From NCBI RefSeq assembly GCF_027925445.1, contig NZ_AP027149.1:3732501-3796500 (forward strand): a stretch of 64,000 nt of DNA, given 5' to 3'. Origin of the DNA: Methylocystis bryophila (GTDB taxonomy: Bacteria; Pseudomonadota; Alphaproteobacteria; Rhizobiales; Beijerinckiaceae). The notes beneath the pieces were generated by a model, which did no database searches, had not been told where the DNA came from, and saw only the letters and a program-made list of their open reading frames with translations. The position numbers and the translations under genes are program-made. Of the stretch, positions 25,888-33,933 are shown piece after piece (position 1 is the first letter of the stretch; every line of letters starts with the position of its first letter).

Positions 25888-27399
25888 TTACTGCGCGGCT
25901 CCGCCCGAAAGCATCTGCCGCACGCGCTCGACGAGCTCGGCTTCCGGCGCCGAGACCTGGGCGGGGCGTTGCGCCTTCCATTCCTCATTGGTCGAGATGG
26001 AGGCCGCAGCCCGCGCTCCGGCTTCCAGATCCTTGAGCTGAATCTCTCCCCTCGCCTTCTCGTCCGAGCCCTGGATCACGACGAGCGGGGCGTCGCGCTT
26101 GTCGGCGTATTTCATCTGCGCCTTCATGCCGGCCGCGCCCAGGTAAAGCTCGGCGGCGACGCCTTCTCGGCGCAATTGCGCGACCATGCGCTGATAATCC
26201 GCGATCCGGTCGCGGTCGAGCACAAGCACGACGACTGGCCCTCGCCGCGCGGGCTCGGCCACGACGGGGCTGCGAACGGCCTGAAGCGCCGCGAAGAGCC
26301 GCGACACGCCGATCGAAAAACCCGTGGCCGGCGTGTCCTCGTTGCGAAAGCGCCCGACGAGCCCGTCGTAGCGACCGCCGCCGCCGACCGAGCCGAAGCG
26401 CACGGGATTGCCCTTCTCGTCCTTGGTCTCGAACGTGAGCTCGGCCTCGAAGACGGGACCCGTATAATATTCGAGCCCGCGCACGACGGAGGGGTCGATC
26501 CGGATGCGATCGGCGCCATAGCCCGCGTCGCGCACCAAATCTTCGATCTCCAACAGCTCCTCGGCGCCCTGCGCGCCCACGTCGCTCTTGCCGAGCAGGC
26601 CGAAGAGATCGACGCTGGCCTTGCCATCGGCGTATTGCCCGCCGCAGCTGAAGGAGAGAAGCGTGTCGATCGCCGCCGCGTCGAGCCCCGCGCCTTTCGT
26701 GAAATCGCCGCTCTCATCCTTGCGGCCGGGACCGAGCAAGAGCTTCACGCCTTCAGGGCCGAGCCGGTCGAGCTTGTCGATCGCGCGCAAGACGGCGAGC
26801 CGCCGCCCCGCGCTCTCGGGACCGCCGATCCCGACAACCTCCATCACGCCGTCGAGCACCTTGCGGCTGTTGATCTTGATCACATAGCCGCCGCGCTCGA
26901 TCCCGAGCCGCTCCAGCGTGTCGGACGCCATCATGGCGAGCTCCGCATCGGCGGCGGGCGAGGCGGAGCCCACCGTGTCGGCGTCGAACTGCATGAACTG
27001 GCGAAAGCGCCCCGGTCCCGGCTTCTCGTTTCGGAACACATGGCCGACGCGGTAGGAGCGGTAAGGCTTGGGCAAGGAGTCGTAATTTTGCGCGACGAAG
27101 CGAGCGAGCGGCGCGGTGAGATCGTAGCGCAGCGACAGCCATTGCTCGTCGTCGTCCTGGAAGGAGAAGACGCCCTCATTGGGGCGGTCCTGATCCGGCA
27201 GGAACTTGCCGAGCGCGTCGGCATATTCGATGGCGGGCGTCTCCAGCGCCTCGAAACCATAGAGCTCATAGACCTCGCGAATGGCCTCCAACATGCGTCG
27301 CGTGGCGGCAAGCTCCGCCTGGGCGCGGTCTGAAAGTCCGCGTGGAAGCCGCGCCTGGGCTTTTGCGGCTTGCGGAGAAACGGCGGTGTCTTTGGTCAT
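25888..27399 (-). CDS. hisS: Histidyl-tRNA synthetase
   Basis: Class II synthetase that charges tRNA-His, 503 residues. Visible elements are the N-terminal LPRGLSD, motif 2 with VFRNEKPGPGRFRQF, the histidine-binding motif RGLEYYTGPVFE, motif 3 around GFSIGVSRLF, SVGGGGRYDGLVG, and a C-terminal anticodon-binding domain. The ATG at 27399 is used because residues upstream of it are Arg-rich and not family-like; AGAGG lies 7-11 nt before it. The next minus-strand gene, an SPFH protein, starts about 200 bp downstream beyond hairpin repeats. Confidence 0.97.
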   Translation of the reverse strand: MTKDTAVSPQAAKAQARLPRGLSDRAQAELAATRRMLEAIREVYELYGFEALETPAIEYADALGKFLPDQDRPNEGVFSFQDDDEQWLSLRYDLTAPLARFVAQNYDSLPKPYRSYRVGHVFRNEKPGPGRFRQFMQFDADTVGSASPAADAELAMMASDTLERLGIERGGYVIKINSRKVLDGVMEVVGIGGPESAGRRLAVLRAIDKLDRLGPEGVKLLLGPGRKDESGDFTKGAGLDAAAIDTLLSFSCGGQYADGKASVDLFGLLGKSDVGAQGAEELLEIEDLVRDAGYGADRIRIDPSVVRGLEYYTGPVFEAELTFETKDEKGNPVRFGSVGGGGRYDGLVGRFRNEDTPATGFSIGVSRLFAALQAVRSPVVAEPARRGPVVVLVLDRDRIADYQRMVAQLRREGVAAELYLGAAGMKAQMKYADKRDAPLVVIQGSDEKARGEIQLKDLEAGARAAASISTNEEWKAQRPAQVSAPEAELVERVRQMLSGGAAQ

Positions 27400-27586
27400 T
27401 TTGGGCCTCTTGCGAGGCCGTCTTTTAGCCGCGCTGAGCGGCGCTGAAAAGCGCGGCGGCGAGATCGGCCGCCTTCTCCGGATCGCAAGAAGAATGGCGT
27501 CTTCTCCGAGAGCCGCAAGCGAAATGGCTCGAATCGGAGAGACCCGCCCGCGCCGCCTGGCGCGGACAGGCTTCTGCAAGCGAGAT

Positions 27587-29791
27587 TCAGCGTTCCGCCA
27601 GATCCCCGACGCGCTCGATCAGCTGCCGGGCGCGCCGGATCAATCGCTCGGCGTATCCCTGGGAGATCGGCTTGTGGCTGAAGGCGGCGGCGTTGAGCGC
27701 GGATTTGATCTCGGACGCCACTTGGTCGCGCTCGGTCGTTATCTCGTCGATCTTCCCGAGATAACGCGCATAGCCGGCGTCTTCACCCTTGATCGCGCGA
27801 GTCGCGGCGAGCAGACTGTTGCGGCCGACCGAACCGAGCGGCGCATTGAGCTGCTTATAGACGCGCGCCAAAGCGACGAAGCCGGCGCCCCCCTCCTGCT
27901 CCCCATCGTCGGACGCAACAGAGTATGGCAGCGCGCCGGATTGGAGCAGTTCGACCAGCACGCGTCCATCCTGCACGTAATCGTCAACGAGACCAACAAG
28001 CGTAAGCAGGGTCGGACGAAGGTCCGTGTGATCGGAGAACACGCCGTCATAGCGACCGAGCCGCTTCACGCCGGGACCCGCCATGCCGAACCAAGTGCGG
28101 GTGATCTCCTTCTGCACGTCGCCGTGATTCCAAGCGAAGCCGGCGGGTCCGGGTGGGTTTTTGCCGTCGTTCTGGAAGACGCAATGAGTCGGAACCGTAG
28201 CGCAGTCGCTTTTTGGCGCGTTCGGCTGCAACACGCCGCCGCTCACGAAGCCGCCCGTCGTTTGGAAGAAGTAGTCCGGATTGCCGAACATGACGAAGCT
28301 CGGCGTGCGCGCCGGGCTCGACGTCACCATATGCAGCAGCTTCATCTCGGCGCGGTCGGCCAGATAGGGCGCAAGCGTGTCGAGGTGATCATTCTTGCCC
28401 GGCAAGGGATTGTTCCAGACCAAGGCCGCGAGGTCGAGCTCGAGCTTGCGCGTCACCGCGTCCGTCGGCTGCGGATTGCCGTCGATATAGAGCGGCGGCG
28501 CGTCATCCGAATGGACGAAGAACGGCGTCGCATTACCGCGCTCGGAATCGAGCAGCGAATCGAGGTTCGTGGTGAGCTCGCCGACGCTGCGGTTCGTCAG
28601 GCCGAGCGCCGGGTTGGCGGTCTGCGGGTAAGTGCAAGCAACATTGACGCCGTCGCAATTGCCCGGCGACGGCGCGCCGCCGACGAAGTGGTCATTCTCG
28701 TCCGCGGTGATAATGAAGATCGAGTTGTCGGGCGTGATCCCGTCCGCGGCGAGGCGAGCGAAGAACTTGCCCCAAGCGGCGTCATACTGCTTCAGCTGCG
28801 CGACATGAGCCGCTTCGCCCGGACCGAAGGTTCCGGCGCCGCTGCGATTGTCGTGCGCGTCGGCGATATAGCCGAAAACCACCGGAACGCCGGCTTCCAG
28901 CATCGTCGCGATATAGCCGAGGGACTGCGTCGCCGTCGGATTGAAGCCGTTCGGGAAGCCCGGCTGGCCGAAGCTGTCGGCGATGACATTGCCGTCCAGG
29001 TCCTTGATGGGGCCTGAGGGCGAGATCGCCGGCCGCGCGTTGATGTCGCCATAGAGCGCCTTGAAGCCCGTATAGCCGCCGGCTTCATCCGGCAAATTGT
29101 CGGCGCCGCCGCTCTGGCAGAGGGCGCTGCCCTGGGCGCAGTGAATCGCGACGCCGAGCCAATTGGTGCTGGCGAGCTGACGCGTCGCCGCGCTGCTCGA
29201 GGCGAGCTGCGCCCGCACCGCGACGTCCTGGGGAGAGCCGGCGCCGAAGACCGTGGTGACGTCGCTCGGCAGCGTCTCGAACTCCAGATCGGCGATCGAG
29301 AAGGCGCCCACGTCGCAGCCCGCGCGCGTGAAGGGAACCCAAGGCGCCGGCGCCGTCTTGCCGTTCTCATTGATCAGCACCGGCTTGCCGCCGTCGAGCG
29401 CGTTTGTCGCGGTCCAATAGACGAAAGAAGGCTGGCCCGCGCTCGGATGCCCCGCGGCGTCGAACACGCGATAGGAGTTCGAGACCGGCATGCCCAAGCG
29501 GTCGTGATAGAGGCCCGTGAGCGTCGCGAGGATGTCGCCGGCCGTATGCGAGATCAGCGGCGTATAATGATTGCCGCTGACCACACCATTGTTTTGTAAG
29601 AAATTGAGCAGATTGGGCATCAGCTCGAGATCCGACGGCACGTTCGGATTGTCGCGACGCAGGTGAACATTGTCGAACTGGATTTGGATGATGCGCTTGA
29701 CGCCGTCGCCGAGCGTGCAGGAGGCTTGCGCCGGCGTGGCGGCCAGCAATATGCCGGTTGCGCCGAGCGCGAAGATGTTAATTTTATTCAT
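27587..29791 (-). CDS. Secreted alkaline-phosphatase-superfamily / phosphoesterase-like protein
   Basis: A 734-residue exported protein with a signal peptide (MNKINIFALGATGILLAATP, cleavage after AQA). The body has metal-site-like features of the alkaline phosphatase superfamily: IIQIQFDNVHLRRDN near the N-terminus, the nucleophile-like region TPLISHTAGDILATLTGLYHD, IIADENDHFVGG and, late, FAWNHGDVQKEITRTWFGMAGPG and FSDHTDLRPTLLTL, which supply Asp/His ligands. The final approximately 80 residues are helical. It could be a phosphodiesterase or sulfatase-like hydrolase; the exact substrate is not evident. GGGAG lies just before the ATG. Confidence 0.75.
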   Translation of the reverse strand: MNKINIFALGATGILLAATPAQASCTLGDGVKRIIQIQFDNVHLRRDNPNVPSDLELMPNLLNFLQNNGVVSGNHYTPLISHTAGDILATLTGLYHDRLGMPVSNSYRVFDAAGHPSAGQPSFVYWTATNALDGGKPVLINENGKTAPAPWVPFTRAGCDVGAFSIADLEFETLPSDVTTVFGAGSPQDVAVRAQLASSSAATRQLASTNWLGVAIHCAQGSALCQSGGADNLPDEAGGYTGFKALYGDINARPAISPSGPIKDLDGNVIADSFGQPGFPNGFNPTATQSLGYIATMLEAGVPVVFGYIADAHDNRSGAGTFGPGEAAHVAQLKQYDAAWGKFFARLAADGITPDNSIFIITADENDHFVGGAPSPGNCDGVNVACTYPQTANPALGLTNRSVGELTTNLDSLLDSERGNATPFFVHSDDAPPLYIDGNPQPTDAVTRKLELDLAALVWNNPLPGKNDHLDTLAPYLADRAEMKLLHMVTSSPARTPSFVMFGNPDYFFQTTGGFVSGGVLQPNAPKSDCATVPTHCVFQNDGKNPPGPAGFAWNHGDVQKEITRTWFGMAGPGVKRLGRYDGVFSDHTDLRPTLLTLVGLVDDYVQDGRVLVELLQSGALPYSVASDDGEQEGGAGFVALARVYKQLNAPLGSVGRNSLLAATRAIKGEDAGYARYLGKIDEITTERDQVASEIKSALNAAAFSHKPISQGYAERLIRRARQLIERVGDLAER

Positions 29792-30228
29792 GGAACACTC
29801 CCAGGAAAATGCGTGCGGCGAGAAACTAGTGGAGGCCGCGGTCAGAATGATTAAGATCAGATAAAACTTTGATGAAGTTAATCCAAAACCCGCTCCTGGC
29901 GGACAACGCCGTTAGCGGCGCGTCGACGCTGTTCACGAAAGCCAGAGCATTTTCTCTGCGCAGCTTCGAGTTCGCCCCTTCTTAGCCCGACCACTGGGCT
30001 ATCGAGCGAACGGTTGAATCCCCGCCCTCATCCTTCGAGACGGCTCCCGCGGAGCCTCCTCAAGAGGCGGACTCGCGAGCGGGCGGCATCAGCCGATTGC
30101 CCTGGCCCGACCACCGCTCGCTTGACAAAATCCCGCGCCCGCCTATGGTGCGCGCCAATTCGGAGCTTCGCTGGCGCCTCCCGCGTCGGCGAGCCCGATT
30201 TCTCTTTTTCTCGAGACGGAACAAGCCC
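29792..30228. other. Divergent intergenic region with half of a hairpin repeat
   Basis: The region separates the secreted phosphoesterase-like gene (minus) from rpmG (plus). The part next to the former is AT-rich and probably its promoter; 30026-30064 holds a half-copy of the CCTCATCCTTCGAGACG palindrome family also seen at 25727-25842. No coding sequence is supported. Confidence 0.5.
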
Positions 30229-30396
30229 ATGGCCAAGGCCGCAATGATCAAGATCAAGCTTCTGTCGACCGCCGACACGGGCTTTTTCTACGTGACGAAG
30301 AAGAACGCGCGCACCAAGACGGAGAAATTCGCGTTCAAGAAATATGATCCCGTCGTGAAGAAGCACGTCGAGTTCAAGGAAACCAAGATCAAGTGA
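30229..30396 (+). CDS. rpmG: Ribosomal protein bL33
   Basis: The 55-residue basic protein MAKAAMIKIKLLSTADTGFF...VTKKN is the standard alphaproteobacterial L33 of the large ribosomal subunit, ending KHVEFKETKIK. It lacks the zinc-binding CxxC pairs, so it is the cysteine-free (C-minus) type. ATG 30229 is chosen by homology. A GGCCGG/CCGGCC hairpin follows the stop within 10 bp. Confidence 0.96.
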   Translation: MAKAAMIKIKLLSTADTGFFYVTKKNARTKTEKFAFKKYDPVVKKHVEFKETKIK

Positions 30397-31040
30397 GCGG
30401 CCGGACGCTAAGCCGGCCGGCGCGGCCAGCTTATGCGGCGTCATCGCGAGCGGAGCAGAGCGGCCGCAGCGGCCACCTCGAAGCCGCGATGAGCCTCAAT
30501 GCTGCGTTAATTGCAGCGCCCCATTGATTTCAAAATATCACGTTTGATTTCCACACTTCGCCGTCGCGGCGTTTTGATTCGCCGCGCGCCATGGCGCATG
30601 CGCAATCACGCGCTCGCTCGAGCTTTCACTCTTGCTCAAGCTTTCGCTCACTGTGTCGTGATGATTTGGGGGAACCGCCGCACCTTGTTTAGGCGGCCGG
30701 CCAGCGCGGGCTTCAAGGAGGCCACTCCAACCCACGCCAGCCGGCCAACCCCACGGACCCAGGAGATGCGGCGGACCTGAGCACTCCGTAGGGTATTCGA
30801 ATATTCTGTCTAGATGCGACGGACGTTCAAGTTCTCTCTCGCCCTTAAACGCCGTCGGCGTCTGCCGTTTGGCTGAAAGTCAGAATACATCCGTTGCATG
30901 AAAATGCAACTCTCCGTTATGAAAATCATCACCCCCTCGAAACTGGGGCTTTTCGGGTTTATAGCGCGGTCTTCCGGGTCTCGAGCAGGAGCTTGGGCAA
31001 GGGCAAGAGGCGCGGTCGTGAGTCGCGCGGAGGAGATCGA
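30397..31040. other. 644-bp region without a supported gene
   Basis: Between rpmG and the lipoprotein. It contains a small stem CGCCG-TCG-CGGCG followed by TTTT at 30559-30575, which could end the rpmG transcript, and a perfect 7-bp hairpin GTTGCAT/ATGCAAC at 30893-30910. An unconvincing 42-codon frame (30918-31044) overlaps the lipoprotein start. A small RNA cannot be ruled out, but nothing identifies one. Confidence 0.4.
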
Positions 31041-31445
31041 ATGAACGCTCGCTTTGCATTACCGTTAATCGTCGTTGCGACGGCGTGTCTTTCGGCCTGT
31101 AGCGGTGGCGAGCCGGGAGACGCGGCGGGCGCCAAGGTGCTGCGAAATCTGCTCGAGCGGGCGAAGGTGCCGGCGAAGCTCGTCTCCTTCAAGAAGACCA
31201 GCGGACGCGGCGCCCACATCGGCAACGCCGACGTCTACGAATATCAATACGAGGCGGAGGTCCAGTTTCCCGAGGGCTACGAAGCCCAATGCGCGGACGA
31301 GAAAGAGCGCGGTCCCTGCGCGGCCCTCGGCATCGCCTCGAATCGGAGCTTCCCGAAAAACGAAATTCTAAGAAGCGAGGGCATGCTGCACTTCTCCGGG
31401 ACGGAAAAAGGCGGATGGATCGGCGAAGACGGCCAAACCTATTAA
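31041..31445 (+). CDS. Small lipoprotein, unknown function
   Basis: The 134-residue product has a lipoprotein signal peptide with lipobox LSAC (Cys at residue 20), then a mature domain with EYQYEAEVQFPEGYEA, two Cys residues (AQCADEKERGPCAAL) likely disulfide-bonded, and GMLHFSGTEKGGWIGED. AGGAG lies 5 nt before the ATG. It lies 28 bp upstream of kdsB on the same strand. I do not recognise the family; an outer-membrane or periplasmic location is expected. Confidence 0.72.
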   Translation: MNARFALPLIVVATACLSACSGGEPGDAAGAKVLRNLLERAKVPAKLVSFKKTSGRGAHIGNADVYEYQYEAEVQFPEGYEAQCADEKERGPCAALGIASNRSFPKNEILRSEGMLHFSGTEKGGWIGEDGQTY

Positions 31446-31473
31446 GCGCCAAGCTACGGCGTCGTCTTCCCAC

Positions 31474-32214
31474 TTGAGAGCGATCGTCCTCATCCCGGCG
31501 CGGCTCGCGTCCAAACGCGTGCCGAACAAAGCGCTTCTCCCCATCGCTGGGAAGCCGTTGATCGCGCATGTCGTCGAGCGCGGTCTCGAGGCGGGGCTCG
31601 GGCCCGTGCATGTCGCGACCGATTCGGAGGAGATCGCAGCGATCGCTCGCGCCTTCGGCGTCGGCGCGACGCTGACGCGCCGCGAGCATGCTTGCGGATC
31701 CGATCGTCTCGGCGAAGCGCTCGCTGCGATCGATCCAGACGGTCGATATGAGGCGATCGTCAATCTGCAGGGCGACCTGCCTTTTCTGCCGTCGGGCGCG
31801 CTTGCTGCTTCGCTATCGCTGCTCGAAGACGCTCGCGTCGATATCGGCACGCTTGCGACTCTCGCTTCCCCAGAAGAAGAGACGTCACCCGACGCGCCCA
31901 AGATCGTCGGCACGCTCGTCGCGCCGCAACGATTGCGCGCGCATTATTTTTCGAGGGCGCGCGTTCCCTTTGGCGAGGGGCCGACCTATCGTCATCTCGG
32001 AGTCTACGCCTTTCGCCGAGGAGCGCTCCAACGATATGTCTCGCTTCCGGTCTCGACGTTAGAGGCGCGCGAAGGACTGGAGCAACTCCGAGCGCTCGAG
32101 GACGGCATGCGCATCGACGCCGCGCTGCTGGACAAGGCCCCCGTCTCGGTCGATACCCTCGATGATCTCGGCGCCCTGCGCGCGGCGGCCATCGACAGCG
32201 GAGATAAATCGTGA
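31474..32214 (+). CDS. kdsB: 3-deoxy-manno-octulosonate cytidylyltransferase
   Basis: Activates Kdo with CTP to CMP-Kdo for lipopolysaccharide inner-core synthesis in the cytoplasm. The 246-residue length fits. Motifs: IPARLASKRVPNKALLPI (nucleotide-binding loop), VATDSEEIA, HACGSDRLGEA, and VNLQGDLPFL with the metal-binding Asp. The start is a TTG (31474), forced because the conserved N-terminus RAIVLIPAR begins right after it; no clear ribosome-binding site is seen. It overlaps pheA by 4 bp (GTGA). Confidence 0.95.
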   Translation: MRAIVLIPARLASKRVPNKALLPIAGKPLIAHVVERGLEAGLGPVHVATDSEEIAAIARAFGVGATLTRREHACGSDRLGEALAAIDPDGRYEAIVNLQGDLPFLPSGALAASLSLLEDARVDIGTLATLASPEEETSPDAPKIVGTLVAPQRLRAHYFSRARVPFGEGPTYRHLGVYAFRRGALQRYVSLPVSTLEAREGLEQLRALEDGMRIDAALLDKAPVSVDTLDDLGALRAAAIDSGDKS

Positions 32215-33074
32215 GCGACAAGATCGCCTATCAAGGAGAACCCGGAGCGAACTCCGACATCGCCTGTCGCGAGGCCTATCCCCATCTCGCGCCCCTGCCC
32301 TGCGCGAGCTTCGAGGACGCCTTCGCGGCCGTCTCCAGCGGCGAAGCGTCGCTCGCCATGATCCCGATCGAGAACTCGATCGCCGGCCGCGTGGCGGACA
32401 TCCATCATTTCCTGCCGCACTCAGGACTGCACATCGTCGCCGAATATTTTCTTCCCGTTCATTTTCAATTGATGGCGCCGAAGGGCGCGACGCGCGAGGG
32501 CCTGAAGAGCGTCTACAGCCATGTTCACGCGCTCGGTCAATGCCGCAAGATCGTCGAGGAGCTTCAGCTGATCGCGCATACGGCGGGCGACACGGCGGGC
32601 GCCGCGCGAGAGGTGTCCGAGTGGGGCGATTCGACCAAGGCCGCGCTGGCGCCCTGGCTCGCCGCCGAGATCTATGGGTTGGACGTGCTCGGCGAGGATG
32701 TCGAGGACGAGGAGCACAACACGACGCGCTTCATCGTGCTCTCCAAGACGCCGCAATGGCCGCCCGTGGGAGAGGGGCAGACGATCACGACCTTCATCTT
32801 CCGCGTGCGCAACGTTCCGGCGGCGCTCTACAAGACGCTCGGAGGCTTCGCGACGAACGGCGTCAACATGACGAAGATCGAAAGCTACATGGTCGACGGG
32901 GAATTCGCGGCGACGCGCTTTCTCGCGGACGTCGAAGGGCATCCGGAAGAGCCGGCGCTCTCGAGGGCGCTGGAGGAGCTTCGCTTCTTCTCGCGCGAGG
33001 TCGAGATACTCGGCGTCTATCCGGCCGCGCGATTCCGCGAGACGAACATCAAGGCATTTGCGTTCGGGGATTGA
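32211..33074 (+). CDS. pheA: Prephenate dehydratase
   Basis: Converts prephenate to phenylpyruvate in phenylalanine synthesis. This is the monofunctional 287-residue form: a dehydratase domain (about 5-180) with YQGEPGANS, MIPIENSIAGRV and the catalytic NTTRF, then an ACT regulatory domain (about 195-280) with LYKTLGGFATNGVNMTKIES, where phenylalanine usually binds. The start is GTG, overlapping kdsB. The last 250 bp plus about 20 bp of downstream sequence recur, damaged, at 35304-35578. The gene itself looks intact. Confidence 0.96.
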   Translation: MSDKIAYQGEPGANSDIACREAYPHLAPLPCASFEDAFAAVSSGEASLAMIPIENSIAGRVADIHHFLPHSGLHIVAEYFLPVHFQLMAPKGATREGLKSVYSHVHALGQCRKIVEELQLIAHTAGDTAGAAREVSEWGDSTKAALAPWLAAEIYGLDVLGEDVEDEEHNTTRFIVLSKTPQWPPVGEGQTITTFIFRVRNVPAALYKTLGGFATNGVNMTKIESYMVDGEFAATRFLADVEGHPEEPALSRALEELRFFSREVEILGVYPAARFRETNIKAFAFGD

Positions 33075-33292
33075 ACCGGACGGGTAAATCGAATCGCGCC
33101 GACTCTTATGAAAAATGGCTTCGTCTCCTAGCCAGGGAGATCGCCAACAGGCAGAGGAGCGGATGGGAAGTTGTGTTGATAGATGTCAGCGCGGATGATT
33201 TTGTCCGCTATTGCCGCGAGACAGGAGCAAATCCCCACTTCCATACGTTCAGGGGCATAGCCTCCGCCAAGGCGATAGGAAAGTTCAGTTGA
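33071..33292 (+). CDS. Small hypothetical protein overlapping pheA
   Basis: A 73-codon frame starts with a TTG that overlaps the pheA stop (TTGA) and ends at 33292. The sequence EKWLRLLAREIANRQRSGWEVVLIDVSADDFVRYCRE looks like a folded alpha/beta protein rather than random translation. The DNA is less GC-rich than its surroundings. No ribosome-binding site is evident, so expression would depend on coupling to pheA. The first 20 or so bases belong to the repeat shared with 35555-35578, so the start could be an artefact of the insertion and the gene a fragment. No family recognised. Confidence 0.4.
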   Translation: MNRTGKSNRADSYEKWLRLLAREIANRQRSGWEVVLIDVSADDFVRYCRETGANPHFHTFRGIASAKAIGKFS

Positions 33293-33309
33293 CGCGCGGC
33301 AGCAGCCCA

Positions 33310-33819
33310 TCACGATTTCGGCGTCTCGGGGCATAGCCTCTGCAATTCGATCAATTTGGCGAGCAATGCAGAAAGCTGATTCTCTTCTTCCTCACTCAAG
33401 CCCTTCACGATGGCGTGCTGGTTCGCAACATGCGCTTCCAACGCGCGCTCGATAAGGGTCAAGCCTTCGGCTGTCAGCGCAACGAGCGTGCCTCGCCTAT
33501 CGGCCGGGTTCGGGCGTCTCTCCACTAATCCAGCTTTCTCCAGCCGATCGATCCGGTTGGTCATGCTCCCCGATGAGATCATCGCCGCTTCATAGAGATC
33601 GGTCGGGGTCAAGGCATGGGGGACGCCGCTCCGACGCAATGTTGCGAGCACGTCAAACTCTCCCGGTTGCAGGCCAAAGGCCGCAAACACTGGGTTGAGC
33701 CGGTCCCGAGTGATCACCAGGGCTGCCTCGCCCAACCGCCCCAGCAGCACCATCGGGCCGGTGTCGAGATCCGGTCGTTCACGCGCCCATTGCTCGGCCG
33801 CTTTTGTCGCTCTATCCAT
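33310..33819 (-). CDS. MarR-family transcriptional regulator
   Basis: The 169-residue protein has a winged helix-turn-helix of the MarR type: GEFDVLATLRRSG, LTPTDLYEAAMISSGSMTNRIDRLEKAGLVER, and the wing RRPNPADRRGTLVALTAEG, flanked by dimerisation helices. ATG 33819 is taken because the upstream residues are encoded by the operator region. It is divergent from an MFS transporter gene, and two copies of a palindrome lie between, so it most likely represses both genes until an aromatic or xenobiotic ligand binds; the ligand is unknown. Confidence 0.92.
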   Translation of the reverse strand: MDRATKAAEQWARERPDLDTGPMVLLGRLGEAALVITRDRLNPVFAAFGLQPGEFDVLATLRRSGVPHALTPTDLYEAAMISSGSMTNRIDRLEKAGLVERRPNPADRRGTLVALTAEGLTLIERALEAHVANQHAIVKGLSEEEENQLSALLAKLIELQRLCPETPKS

Positions 33820-33828
33820 TTTGGCACC

Positions 33829-33846
33829 TATCTTGACATCAAGATA
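33829..33846. promoter_or_regulatory. MarR operator 1 (overlaps likely -35)
   Basis: TATCTTGACATCAAGATA is a palindrome with 8-bp arms around CA. It contains TTGACA (33833-33838), a consensus -35, with TACATC 17 nt downstream as a possible -10 for the transporter gene. A bound MarR dimer would block this promoter. Palindromes of this TATCTTGA/TCAAGATA form are typical MarR-family sites. Confidence 0.75.
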
Positions 33847-33849
33847 TAT

Positions 33850-33867
33850 TATCTCTACATCAAGATA
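33850..33867. promoter_or_regulatory. MarR operator 2
   Basis: TATCTCTACATCAAGATA repeats operator 1 with two changes in the left arm. Centre-to-centre spacing of the two sites is 21 bp, two helical turns, so dimers would sit on the same DNA face. Confidence 0.68.
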
Positions 33868-33933
33868 CATCAAGGCGTCCGGCCTCGGCAAGAGGCGAGC
33901 GCCAGGAGTCTCGTGGAGTCTTTGGAGTCTTTC

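Noticed and set aside
25882..27333. Plus-strand frame of 483 codons
   Set aside because: It lies opposite hisS, is Arg/Asp/His-rich and has no family resemblance; hisS explains the region.
27281..29017. Plus-strand frame of 578 codons
   Set aside because: Antisense to the end of hisS and the secreted phosphoesterase-like gene; composition is that of a mirror frame in GC-rich DNA.
30918..31044. 42-codon frame overlapping the lipoprotein start
   Set aside because: No ribosome-binding site and no protein-like pattern after the first few residues.
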